DNA from: Pelotomaculum sp. UBA1371 | Lineage (GTDB): Bacteria; Bacillota; Desulfotomaculia; Desulfotomaculales; Pelotomaculaceae | DNA length: 24,008 nucleotides | Reading direction: 5' to 3' | Assembly (NCBI GenBank): GCA_002305915.1 | Contig: DBRJ01000057.1 | Coordinates: forward strand, 1 to 24,008 | Shown: one piece after another, positions 7,110-14,753 of the stretch | Layout: the number at the start of each line of letters is the position of its first letter | Numbering within the stretch: the first letter of the stretch is position 1 | Notes under the pieces: generated by a model | Database searches by the model: none | Told to the model about the DNA's origin: nothing | Seen by the model: only the letters and a program-made list of their open reading frames with translations | Translations under genes and position numbers: made by a program

Positions 7110-8384
7110 ATGCAAGAATCAATGACGAGACGGACCTTTAAAGGACAATTGTCCACCGGTCTGGCGGCATTTATCCTTTGCTTTGCTTTAGCCTGCATAC
7201 TCTGGCCGCTGTGGTCTATGCTATTTAAATCCATCTTTAGCGCTTTGGCCGCCCCGGGGCTGGCAGCGGCAGATCCTAAGCTGGCGGGTCAGTTAATCGG
7301 TGTGATGGTAGAAGGCAGCTTTTTCTGGATGGTGATCAATCCCTGGATCTGGCTGACTTTAATTATGGGCAACTACGGCAAGACAGCATTCACCCCGAAG
7401 CAGCCCTATGCCGGTCTTTGGTACACCGTTGTAGCCTGGCTGACCGGCATCATAGCGTTCTTTGTGATCATCGGTTTTCTTGGCATCTGGTGGAAACCCT
7501 TTAATCTTGCTCTGTTATTTACACCTAAAACAGCCGGGGAGGTCCAGTTGGCCTTTCAGGGCTGGGAAGTCGCCAATTTCCTTGCCCTGCCGGTGATCAT
7601 GGCTCAGATTCCCTTTGTATCCCTGTTCCAGAAATGGCCTTTTGCCGGCACGTCAAAACAACCCACCGAAGGTTGGGGCGTCTTGTTCTTCAGTACACTG
7701 GTGGTAGTTTTAGTATGGATAGCAACAATAATGCCCAGCTTTTGGAACTTATCACTGGGCGAAGAAGTAATTGTCAGTGCGCCTTTGGGTTCCTTTGCAG
7801 CCTGGTGTGCGTTCTGCCAGTTTTTTGTAATCTTCTTCTTGATGCCGGCTGAAGGCGGCGAGGGTTATCCCATGAAACTTTTTGCCAGGAAACAGCCGTA
7901 CATGGGAATCGCCGGACTGGTGATTGCATTAGCCGCCGGGTTATTATTGCCGCCTCTAGTCCGCGGAATCATCACGCCACTCAATCTTTCCCCGGGCACT
8001 CCTCCGGATTTACTGGTAGCCTCACTGGGGCTCTCCATCGTTGTGACTATGTTGGCCTGGCATCACCTGTTTGATGACTATCCCAGCGCCCGGCTTGTTC
8101 CCAATACCGCAGCCAGGATTCTGATCAGAGTCGCGATCTGGTTTGTCCTCGGCGGCGTACTGGGAATTATTTGGATTAAACTCTTAGGTAAGATACCCTT
8201 TGGGGCCAACAATATGGGCATGGGGTATCCAACAATGGGTATTCTGGCCGGCCAGTTTGCCTTTTTAATGACATTCCTATTCTTTAATACATTTTTCGAT
8301 AAATGGCCGCTGGTACGCAAAGTACCTGAAGCTGTTAACAGTGATGAAAACATAACTTCCCAATCCGTAACTGTTTCCTCTTAA
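7110..8384 (+). CDS. Polytopic membrane protein of unknown function with internal repeats
   Basis: A 424-residue hydrophobic protein with about ten membrane segments; I do not recognise the family. Two halves look related: PKQPYAG near residue 96 and RKQPYMG near 260 each precede two hydrophobic stretches and a P-x-NL motif. A hydrophobic segment ending in F-x-x-(W/Y)-P occurs three times: FQKWP (173-177), FDDYP (321-325) and FDKWP (396-400). This suggests a duplicated transmembrane unit, as in many carriers. The tail after residue 405 is polar and probably disordered. The ATG at 7110 has CAGGGGG ten bases upstream. The gene has its own candidate promoter and terminator, so it is not obviously co-transcribed with the SLC13-like gene, though proximity and orientation allow a shared physiological role. 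A transporter or membrane subunit is plausible but unproven. Confidence 0.8.
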   Translation: MQESMTRRTFKGQLSTGLAAFILCFALACILWPLWSMLFKSIFSALAAPGLAAADPKLAGQLIGVMVEGSFFWMVINPWIWLTLIMGNYGKTAFTPKQPYAGLWYTVVAWLTGIIAFFVIIGFLGIWWKPFNLALLFTPKTAGEVQLAFQGWEVANFLALPVIMAQIPFVSLFQKWPFAGTSKQPTEGWGVLFFSTLVVVLVWIATIMPSFWNLSLGEEVIVSAPLGSFAAWCAFCQFFVIFFLMPAEGGEGYPMKLFARKQPYMGIAGLVIALAAGLLLPPLVRGIITPLNLSPGTPPDLLVASLGLSIVVTMLAWHHLFDDYPSARLVPNTAARILIRVAIWFVLGGVLGIIWIKLLGKIPFGANNMGMGYPTMGILAGQFAFLMTFLFFNTFFDKWPLVRKVPEAVNSDENITSQSVTVSS

Positions 8385-8401
8385 ATCACACTTTGATAAA
8401 G

Positions 8402-8446
8402 AAACACGGCACTATGGTATCTGGTACCAGAGTGCCGTGTTTTTTT
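8402..8446 (+). terminator. Intrinsic terminator of the 7110 gene
   Basis: A 12-bp stem, AAACACGGCACT (8402-8413) with AGTGCCGTGTTT (8431-8442), merges into a run of seven T. An inner GGTA/TACC pair can form in the loop. It starts 17 nt after the stop codon. Confidence 0.88.
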
Positions 8447-8529
8447 ATCAGTAGGTTCTACTTTATTTCTGCATTGGGAACGCTGATTAACGCCGGAAAG
8501 AAACCGCTGCCTTAATCGGTCCGGTACTG

Positions 8530-9561
8530 CTAAAAAAATTTCTTGACTTCCCGGCACAGGTCTTCCGGCCAGACGACACTAACCGGTTCCTGCAGCATCA
8601 CCTGGAAGAAGTTCATATCTGTGGCGTAGTCTCTGGTATTCAAGAAAGTTCTGGGAACGATCCGAAAGTGCGCGGGGAAAAACCGCTGGCCTTCGGGACC
8701 AAAGAACAAGGTTGCGTTGAAGCTGTAGATGCCTGCCTGGCCAAAGTAGTTGAAAATCCTTTGCAGGCCTGCAATAAGCTCACTGATATTTGCGGCTGTG
8801 AGATCATCCAGGCAGTACACCCTGGGAAATACACAGAGAATCTCCCCCATAACCCCCATTGATACGTAGGATGTCAGCCAGTGCGAGTCTCCAAGCTGTC
8901 CAATATAACGCTGGTTATTTCTTTGTTCAATGTCGATTAACTCCAGCCAGTAGTCCCTCTGACAACTCTCGTAAAACCTTTCTGACGCCCTTAATTCATC
9001 TTTAAACTGGTTGCCGGGATTTCCCGTGGCAAAGTACTGCTGGTGCGGGTGGATCAGCCCGCCGCCGGACGGAGGCATATAGTTCCAGCCCATGATCTGA
9101 TATGGCAATGAAGGATCAATGGCCTTGACCCTTTTTAAAAAATCAAACCCGAGGCTGAAAGAGTCATGCAGATGCTCGTAACTAAACTGAGCCAGGGGCA
9201 CAACATGCCCTCTGGTCATGATGCAGACCGAGCTATAGACATCGTAAGGGTGCAGGTTGGGCACCAGCAGGGCCTCCCCCCTGGCCAGGCGTCCCTCCGG
9301 AATAATTTCCCCGGGGAATTTGGGCGTCAGCTCTTCTCTGAGGGCACTGCAAAAGGGACAAAACTCCTTGCCCTGCTGTTCCAGGTATTTTTCCAGGTCC
9401 AGCTGCTGTGGAGTAATGGCCCCAAAGTGTGAATAGTGTCCTGTTCTACCGGTTAGCGGGTCAAGCCGCACCTGGGTTTTTACCGATGTCCGCTGAAAAT
9501 CCAGGCGGGGATCCAGAAAAGTACTTTCAACATCAAATTTTTTAAAACTAATATCCGGCAT
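8530..9561 (-). CDS. GalT-like HIT-superfamily nucleotidyltransferase
   Basis: A 343-residue protein resembling galactose-1-phosphate uridylyltransferases. The catalytic signature GGGLIHPHQQ is at about residues 167-175, with the HPH-x-Q histidine that forms the uridylyl-enzyme intermediate. A CPFC pair at 68-71 matches the zinc site of the family, and NLHPYD (102-107) is a usual block following it. GalT transfers UMP between UDP-glucose and a sugar 1-phosphate; ADP-glucose phosphorylases and related HIT transferases share the same motifs, so the exact donor and acceptor are uncertain. An ATG at 9559-9561 is preceded by GGGGGGAAG. No galE, galK or sugar transporter gene lies nearby, so this is an orphan rather than part of a Leloir operon. 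Confidence 0.82.
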   Translation of the reverse strand: MPDISFKKFDVESTFLDPRLDFQRTSVKTQVRLDPLTGRTGHYSHFGAITPQQLDLEKYLEQQGKEFCPFCSALREELTPKFPGEIIPEGRLARGEALLVPNLHPYDVYSSVCIMTRGHVVPLAQFSYEHLHDSFSLGFDFLKRVKAIDPSLPYQIMGWNYMPPSGGGLIHPHQQYFATGNPGNQFKDELRASERFYESCQRDYWLELIDIEQRNNQRYIGQLGDSHWLTSYVSMGVMGEILCVFPRVYCLDDLTAANISELIAGLQRIFNYFGQAGIYSFNATLFFGPEGQRFFPAHFRIVPRTFLNTRDYATDMNFFQVMLQEPVSVVWPEDLCREVKKFF

Positions 9562-9745
9562 ATATACTTCCCCCCATCTTAATTATCATTAAAATGCACA
9601 GATATATCTTATTAGCAAAACTAAAACATTGCAATTCCCCCGGAGTGTCAATTGAAGAACGAAATCGCCGAAAGGATGCGTCAACGGAACCGGCCCCCTG
9701 TCATTTCCCGCCATCCATCTCCCGTCACTTAATTACCAGGAAAGC

Positions 9746-9774
9746 TTGACAATAGTTAGATGTCTAACTATAAT
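9746..9774 (+). promoter_or_regulatory. MarR gene promoter with embedded perfect operator palindrome
   Basis: A consensus sigma-A promoter: TTGACA (9746-9751), a 17-bp spacer and TATAAT (9769-9774). The spacer carries the perfect palindrome TAGTTAGA-TG-TCTAACTA (9753-9770), overlapping the first bases of the -10. This size and symmetry are typical of MarR-family operators, so binding would block the polymerase: autorepression is the natural reading. The expected transcription start falls at about 9780-9782, on or beside the ATG at 9781. Confidence 0.85.
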
Positions 9775-9780
9775 ATAGAT

Positions 9781-10215
9781 ATGAAAAAAGGAAATGCACT
9801 CGCCTTAATAAGCAGAATAAGAGAAAAAGCCAACAGGTTTATCGTCAGGGAACTTGAGAATCATGGAATAAAAGGGATTGTTCCTTCTCATGGCGATATC
9901 CTGGTTATTCTTTTTCAAGAAGAGAAATGCTCCATGAAGGAGTTGGCAAACCGGATTAACAGGACAAAACCAACAGTTACGGTATTGATTGAAAAGCTTA
10001 TGGAATATGGTTTTGTGGAAAGGGAAAAAAGCCGCACGGACAGCAGGGTCACTTATGTCAAATTAACCAATAAAGGCAAGAACTTAAAACCAGTTTTTGA
10101 CGATATTTCAAAAAAGATCGACGCACTGCTCTACGGTGACTTAAATGACGGAGAACCAGAAATTTTCGAAAGGCTGCTGCTTCAGGTAAACTCAAAATTG
10201 GATAAGGAAATATAA
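9781..10215 (+). CDS. MarR family transcriptional regulator
   Basis: A 144-residue winged-helix regulator of the MarR family. The helix-turn-helix core is CSMKELANRINRTKPTVTVL (about residues 50-69), followed by the wing with the family TDSR motif (D-x-R, around residues 85-88) and VKLTNKGK. MarR dimers usually bind palindromic operators and release DNA on ligand or oxidant binding. The start at 9781 is preferred over an ATG at 9760, because 9760 lies inside the palindrome and upstream of the -10 box, so the promoter seen here could not give a transcript including it. Starting at 9781 implies a leaderless or nearly leaderless mRNA, since no Shine-Dalgarno fits. The next gene encodes a small CC-motif protein 166 bp downstream. 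Ligand is unknown. Confidence 0.88.
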   Translation: MKKGNALALISRIREKANRFIVRELENHGIKGIVPSHGDILVILFQEEKCSMKELANRINRTKPTVTVLIEKLMEYGFVEREKSRTDSRVTYVKLTNKGKNLKPVFDDISKKIDALLYGDLNDGEPEIFERLLLQVNSKLDKEI

Positions 10216-10381
10216 ATCTGCTATATATAGATTCATTAATTTTCTGAAACACGGTTGGATATCTAAGTAATAGGCGCAGCCTGGACCAGGGGGGATGCCC
10301 GCGACGGAATCTGGCATGCAAACATGGCCGGTAAACAATCAGTTATTAAATTATTTAAATAACATCATGGAGGTAGGGAAA

Positions 10382-10711
10382 ATGATCAAATTAGAGATTA
10401 CCAAAGAAGCCAGGGAATATATTCAAGGTAAGTCTGATGCCATTACCGTGGAATCGGTGCCCATGGCCAGTTGCTGCGGCTACAGTAACGAGCCCGTTGT
10501 GTTCGAGTATAAACCTTCCGAGCCCGAAAAATATGAAGAAGTTGTTGTTGACGGGATTAAGGTCTACGTTTTTAAGGACGGGTATGTTATTGCCCCGGGT
10601 GGAGCCAGGGTATGTCTGGCGGATAATAACGCCCCGTATAAATGGCTGAATATCGAAGGGCTGAGGTTCAGGGATTACTTTGAGTTTGTCCCTGAATCTG
10701 TCAAAAACTAA
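10382..10711 (+). CDS. Small CC-motif protein, resembles CC/Se motif (seleno)protein family
   Basis: A 109-residue soluble protein. The ATG at 10382 has GGAGG six bases upstream; an upstream in-frame ATG at 10295 lacks a ribosome site. Adjacent cysteines sit at residues 31-32 in MASCCGYS, with one further cysteine at 78. The pattern of an N-terminal KLEITKEAREYI-type helix, an ITVE strand, the CC motif and a VDGIKVYV block recalls the small family annotated as CC/Se motif (seleno)proteins, in which one cysteine may be replaced by selenocysteine. Here both are ordinary cysteine codons. A redox or metal role is suggested by the vicinal cysteines only. The following hairpin ends the transcript. 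The assignment is tentative; existence of the gene is well supported. Confidence 0.75.
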   Translation: MIKLEITKEAREYIQGKSDAITVESVPMASCCGYSNEPVVFEYKPSEPEKYEEVVVDGIKVYVFKDGYVIAPGGARVCLADNNAPYKWLNIEGLRFRDYFEFVPESVKN

Positions 10712-10751
10712 TCATTGCAGCCGGTATAATGATAAAATGTAACAGTTATTT

Positions 10752-10798
10752 AAAGGGGGCATTCGGTTGATCCGGCCGGCTGCCCCCTTTAGTTTCTT
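10752..10798 (+). terminator. Intrinsic terminator after the CC-motif gene
   Basis: A 10-bp stem, AAAGGGGGCA (10752-10761) with TGCCCCCTTT (10781-10790), followed by AGTTTCTTT. It lies about 40 nt after the stop at 10711. Confidence 0.75.
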
Positions 10799-10848
10799 TA
10801 TTGTTGGAAGACCATCTAAGGTGGATGTCTCTTCAGATGGGAAGTGAT

Positions 10849-11166
10849 TTATTTAATCGGTGACGACGGCAACGCCAGCATGATCTGGTTTTTTTGTTCG
10901 GTTACCAGCGGAAAGGCAAGAGGGATAAACTTATTATTCCATTCTTCATCTTGATAAAGAGCTTTGCGCTTTTCGGTCCTTTCATCCAGGCTTTCATATT
11001 CCCATATGCTTACAAGCTGGTTGAGCGTACCCAGTTCAGTGTACCAGAATCCAACCAGTTTAAGGTACTTGGTAATTATAGGTCTGCCGATTTCTTCAAA
11101 GTATTTAATATATTGTTTTACTGTGCCCGGTTTTAATGTGTAGGTGCGCATCTCGTAGTATTTCAT
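10849..11166 (-). CDS. NIPSNAP family protein
   Basis: A 105-residue protein starting MKYYEMRTYTLKPGTV, the hallmark N-terminus of NIPSNAP/dimeric alpha-beta barrel proteins, followed by the conserved GFWYTELGTLNQLVSIWEY core. The ATG at 11164-11166 has a strong GGGAGG ribosome site. NIPSNAP proteins form ferredoxin-like dimers; bacterial members have no uniform biochemical role. The gene is transcribed alone on the minus strand between two plus-strand units. No membrane segment or signal peptide is present. Confidence 0.88.
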   Translation of the reverse strand: MKYYEMRTYTLKPGTVKQYIKYFEEIGRPIITKYLKLVGFWYTELGTLNQLVSIWEYESLDERTEKRKALYQDEEWNNKFIPLAFPLVTEQKNQIMLALPSSPIK

Positions 11167-11442
11167 TAAATATGCCTCCCTTGCTTAACAAATCTCGATT
11201 GACTTAACAACAGCTGTTAATGTCCGGTTCGGTGCTGTCCGGCTACCGCATTAAAAGTGTTCTTATGTTTAAAAATTTTATATCTGCTTCAGGTAGCGCC
11301 GCCCGGTTAAAATATTTGGCTAACCTCCCTTATGTTGTCTTTCTATAATTTAATTGTAGCACAAATTATGTAACATTACAAAATTTCGACAAAATCAAGA
11401 GCTTGTGAAGATACGGTTACCTGTTCAACCTTTCTCTGGAAG
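11167..11442. other. Intergenic region upstream of the NIPSNAP gene
   Basis: About 275 bp with no gene recognised. It holds TTAACA-ACAGC-TGTTAA (11204-11220), an inverted repeat with 6-bp arms, which could be an operator for the NIPSNAP gene. An A+T-rich stretch near 11340-11385 could contain its promoter, but no box pair is convincing. A GGGAGG-like site read on the minus strand near 11330 has no following start codon. Confidence 0.35.
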
Positions 11443-11743
11443 TATGATATAGAAGAGGTTTCATTTCTTCATACATATCGTGTTCCTCAGTCAGGGGCAA
11501 ACCCTGGAAGAAGCATATGAAATGATCCAGGATGCAAAAAAAGGATGGCTTGATTTTGCCCTGCAGAACGGAGACACAATTCCCGAGCCAACCAGGGAAG
11601 AATACTCCGGCAAGTTTAATATCCGTATACCCAAATTTCTTCACCGAGTTTTGGTTTTAAAGGCCAGGGAAGAAAATGTCAGCCTCAATCAATACATTAA
11701 CTATCAACTGGCCCAAAGTATTAGTTACAAGGAAACCCCTTAA
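11443..11743 (+). pseudogene. HicB-like antitoxin remnant
   Basis: The frame from 11480 to the stop at 11741-11743 encodes QGQTLEEAYEMIQDAKKGWL, then DGxxIPEP-like and SGKFNIRIPKFLHRVL with a C-terminal ribbon-helix-helix ending VSLNQYINYQL; this is the HicB antitoxin core and DNA-binding domain. The expected N-terminal strands survive only as a YDIEEVS stretch in a different frame (11443-11463), so a frameshift or small deletion separates them. The only in-frame start is a GTG at 11480 without a ribosome site. No hicA toxin gene with its dsRNA-binding-like fold is adjacent. I therefore treat it as a decayed orphan, though a short DNA-binding product cannot be excluded. Confidence 0.65.
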
Positions 11744-11760
11744 GACATCCACTTAAGGGG
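11736..11760 (+). terminator. Perfect 9-bp stem-loop over the hicB stop codon
   Basis: CCCCTTAAG (11736-11744) pairs with CTTAAGGGG (11752-11760) around a 7-nt loop, overlapping the TAA of the hicB remnant. The following TCCTGTCATT is not a T-run, so its role as a terminator is doubtful. Confidence 0.4.
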
Positions 11761-11810
11761 TCCTGTCATTGTGTCCAAATACACCGGGCCGGCCTCTCCA
11801 GGTCCATGGG

Positions 11811-11868
11811 CAACCACAGGCAACCAGCAACCGCAGGGACGGTTCCCAGGGTTCCGGCCAACCACAGG
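11811..11868. repeat. Three copies of a CAACCRCAGG motif
   Basis: CAACCACAGG at 11811-11820, CAACCGCAGG at 11828-11837 and CAACCACAGG at 11859-11868, all in the same orientation within 58 bp of G+C-rich spacer downstream of the molybdopterin subunit gene. Spacing is irregular, so this is a motif cluster and not an array. Confidence 0.45.
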
Positions 11869-11898
11869 GAAGTTCCCCAGGTTTCTCAGGAGCCGCAA

Positions 11899-14238
11899 TC
11901 AACAAGTTGAATTTTTGGCTGCGCTTAAGGCTCTGAAAACCTTTTCCTCGGTCATGGGTATCTCGTAAAACCGCACCCCGGTGGCGTTATAAACCGCATT
12001 GGCGATAGCCCCTGCTGTAGGAACCAGCCCCGTCTCGCCCACACCCTTGGCGCCGAAGGGACCGCTGGGGTCGCTGGCTTCTACTATAATAGCATCGATT
12101 TCCGGAATATCCTCGGCGGTGGGGAGCAGGTACTTGTGCAGGCTGTTGTGCAGCGGCCGGCCCTTGGCGTCGTGGACGATTTCCTCACTGACGGCGTAAC
12201 CCACACCCTGGAGGACACCGCCCTCGATTTGCCCTTCCACAATAACCGGATTGATGGCCTTACCCACATCGTGTGCTGCAGCAACCCTAATCACCTTGAC
12301 CTGGCCTGTTTCCGTGTCAACTTCAACCTCGGCGAAGTGGGCATGCCAGGGCGGAGCGTTTTCGGGTACGATCCGGCCCACGCCGATGAACTGTTTGTTG
12401 CGAAGGTGCGCGTGGTAGGCCAGTTCCTGCAAGGTCACACTTATTCTTTCCTCGCCGGTTTTGCAGACGCCGGTGCCCGCGCAATCCTCACCCAGTTCCC
12501 GGCCGGTGATGTAGATCAGGGAATCCTTAATCTCCAACCTTTCCGGTGAAACTTTCAGGAAATCAGCGGCATATTCCAGAATCTGCCTCTTGGCGTCCTC
12601 CGCCGCCGCCACCACGGCGGTGCCTGCGGCGTACAGGGTCCGGCTGGCGTGGCTGCCGATATCGAAGGGAGTGCTCAGGGTGTCGCCGAAGGTAAGGCTT
12701 ACTTCCTCAAGTCCTACGCCCAGCACCTCGGCAGCCAGCTGCGGCAGCGCGGTGCTGGTTCCGGTACCGATGTCGGGCACCCCGGAGGCCAGGTGGATGG
12801 AGCCATCCTGCTGAACGGTGACAATGGCGTTATCATAGTCCACACAGAAGGGCCAGGAGTTACTGACGTGGGTGCCCACCCCCACGCCGATTCCCCTCAA
12901 TTTTTTGGCTCCGGGCTGGTTGAGACTGCCGCGCCGCTCCCAACCGATGCTCTTAGCCCCCCTCTCAATACACTCGGCCAATCCTGTTGATTGGCAGGGA
13001 TAGGGGAGACACCAGGGGTCACCGGCTCTCATTATATTTTTCAAACGCAGTTCCAGCGGATCCATCCCAAGTTCTTCCGCCATCATATCCACCACCGATT
13101 CAATGGGGAACATGGCCTGGGGGTTCCCGAAGCCGCGCATGGCGCCGGCGGGGGTCACGTTGGTGTAAACGCTGTGGCCGTAATAAGACTGGTTGGGAAT
13201 CCGGTAAACGGCCAGCCCCATTGCGCCCAGCACACCCGGTGTTTCAGTGCTGAAGCTGCAGTAGGCACCACCGTTCAAAGCCGCCTTCAGGTCCAGGGCA
13301 TGGAAAGTACCGTCTTTTTTAGCTCCCAGCTTGACTGTAACATAACCACCGTGCCGGGTGTCGGAAGCCATAAAGTCCTCTTCCCTGGAATAAATGACTC
13401 TGACCGGTTTACCGGCCTGCATGGCCAGCGCCACGGCAATGGGTTCGGCCTTGGCGCTCAGGCCGATTCGCACCCCGAAACCACCGCCCACATAGGGAGG
13501 ATTCAAAACCCTGATTTTGCTGTTCGGCACCCCGAAAATTTTGGCAAGAATCATCCGGGTGGGGTGCGGGGTCTGGGTGGTGGACCAAACCGTGATCTTT
13601 CCGTTAACCTCCACCTGGGCTACGGCAGCCTGGGTCTCCATCTGGACCTGCTTTACAATGGGCAGTTTAAAACGCTTTTCAATGACGAGGTCACACTCTT
13701 TAAAGCCCTTTTCCACATCCCCCATGGGAATTTTGATGATTTCCCCGATGATATTTTTACCTTCCTTGCAGTTGGCATGGATATCCGGGGCTTCCGGTTT
13801 CATTGCCTCCAGGGGATCAAATACAGCCGGCAGTTCTTCGTACTCAACCTTGATCAGCTTCAAAGCTTCTTCAGCCAGCTTTTCGCTGACCGCCGCCACT
13901 GCCGCAACTTCGTCTCCCACATAGCGCACCACGCTGTCAAAAATATACTGGTCCAGGACCGGCTTTAAAGCCGGCACGGTAAAGGTCATTGTTGCAGAGG
14001 TGTTGAATATCTCCCGCGGGGTGTTTTTGTAAGTTACAACGGCTTTGACCCCGGGCAGCTTTTCGGCTTCCGTGGTGTCGATGCTGACGATTCTGGCATG
14101 GGCGTACGGACTGCGCAACACCTTGCCGTACAGCATACCGGGCAGCGTGAAATCGCTGGAAAAGACCGCTGTACCAGTTGCTTTCTCCGCGGCGTCAAGC
14201 CTTCTGACACTTTGTCCCACAACATTATAGTTTTTCAT
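11899..14238 (-). CDS. Xanthine dehydrogenase-family molybdopterin-binding subunit
   Basis: A 779-residue large subunit of a three-subunit molybdenum hydroxylase. The aldehyde oxidase/xanthine dehydrogenase a/b hammerhead occupies about residues 18-135, followed by the molybdopterin-binding region. Visible family motifs are QTPHPTR (222-228), GGGFG (251-255), AMRGFG (366-371), and near the C-terminus GAKGVGETG with the catalytic glutamate at about 735. Such enzymes hydroxylate an activated C-H bond using water and pass two electrons to the [2Fe-2S] and FAD subunits. Which substrate (purine, nicotinate-type heterocycle, aldehyde) cannot be read reliably from the sequence. It is the last gene of the minus-strand operon, 13 bp after the [2Fe-2S] gene, with AGGAGG eight bases before its ATG. 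No xdhC/coxF-type cofactor-insertion gene is present. Confidence 0.92.
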   Translation of the reverse strand: MKNYNVVGQSVRRLDAAEKATGTAVFSSDFTLPGMLYGKVLRSPYAHARIVSIDTTEAEKLPGVKAVVTYKNTPREIFNTSATMTFTVPALKPVLDQYIFDSVVRYVGDEVAAVAAVSEKLAEEALKLIKVEYEELPAVFDPLEAMKPEAPDIHANCKEGKNIIGEIIKIPMGDVEKGFKECDLVIEKRFKLPIVKQVQMETQAAVAQVEVNGKITVWSTTQTPHPTRMILAKIFGVPNSKIRVLNPPYVGGGFGVRIGLSAKAEPIAVALAMQAGKPVRVIYSREEDFMASDTRHGGYVTVKLGAKKDGTFHALDLKAALNGGAYCSFSTETPGVLGAMGLAVYRIPNQSYYGHSVYTNVTPAGAMRGFGNPQAMFPIESVVDMMAEELGMDPLELRLKNIMRAGDPWCLPYPCQSTGLAECIERGAKSIGWERRGSLNQPGAKKLRGIGVGVGTHVSNSWPFCVDYDNAIVTVQQDGSIHLASGVPDIGTGTSTALPQLAAEVLGVGLEEVSLTFGDTLSTPFDIGSHASRTLYAAGTAVVAAAEDAKRQILEYAADFLKVSPERLEIKDSLIYITGRELGEDCAGTGVCKTGEERISVTLQELAYHAHLRNKQFIGVGRIVPENAPPWHAHFAEVEVDTETGQVKVIRVAAAHDVGKAINPVIVEGQIEGGVLQGVGYAVSEEIVHDAKGRPLHNSLHKYLLPTAEDIPEIDAIIVEASDPSGPFGAKGVGETGLVPTAGAIANAVYNATGVRFYEIPMTEEKVFRALSAAKNSTC

Positions 14239-14251
14239 CCCGGCACCTCCT

Positions 14252-14731
14252 TTACTTGCCCTCTCTAATTTTTTCGGCGGCAGTTGAAACTGCTTTTTCT
14301 ATTTTTACGTACCCCGTACAGCGGCAGATGTTCCCCGAGATGGCCTCCCGGATCTCCTCCCGGGTGGGCTGCTCATTTTTGTCCAGCAGGGCTTTGGCTG
14401 ACATGATCATGCCCGGCGTACAGAAACCGCATTGAATGGCTCCAAGATCCATAAAACTTTCCTGCAGCGGGTGGTATTTGCCCGGACCTCCGATGCCTTC
14501 AATGGTTTCCACAACAGCCCCCTCCGCTTTCAGAGCAGGAATGATGCAGGAGGTAACGGCATCCCCGTTCATAATCACTGTACATGCCCCGCACTCCCCC
14601 TGACCGCAGCCTTTTTTAACTCCAATCAGGTTCAGTTTGTCCCTGAGCACATCCGCCAGCATGTCGGTAGGTTCCACAACCACCCTGATTGTTTCACCGT
14701 TGAGAGTAAAAGTGAGTATTTTAGAGCTCAT
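14252..14731 (-). CDS. [2Fe-2S] subunit of the molybdenum hydroxylase
   Basis: A 159-residue electron-transfer subunit. The N-terminal plant-type ferredoxin domain carries cysteines 42, 47, 50 and 62 (GCGQGECGACT, then SC). The C-terminal all-helical domain has CGFC (101-104) and CRC (136-138), the second cluster next to the molybdopterin. Both cluster sites are complete, so it should carry two [2Fe-2S] centres. The start is the ATG at 14729-14731, with GGAGG upstream; a longer in-frame extension would run into the preceding gene and has no family match. It lies between the FAD and molybdopterin genes, the common order for this enzyme type. Confidence 0.94.
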   Translation of the reverse strand: MSSKILTFTLNGETIRVVVEPTDMLADVLRDKLNLIGVKKGCGQGECGACTVIMNGDAVTSCIIPALKAEGAVVETIEGIGGPGKYHPLQESFMDLGAIQCGFCTPGMIMSAKALLDKNEQPTREEIREAISGNICRCTGYVKIEKAVSTAAEKIREGK

Positions 14732-14753
14732 TGGTTTGCCTCCTTTATTATTG

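Noticed and set aside
11811..11868. Short CRISPR-like array
   Set aside because: Only three 10-bp motifs with uneven spacing of 7 and 21 bp; too short and irregular for CRISPR repeats and spacers.
12991..13968. 325-codon plus-strand ORF inside the molybdopterin subunit gene
   Set aside because: It is the antisense shadow of a strongly conserved coding region; its product has no coherent fold pattern.
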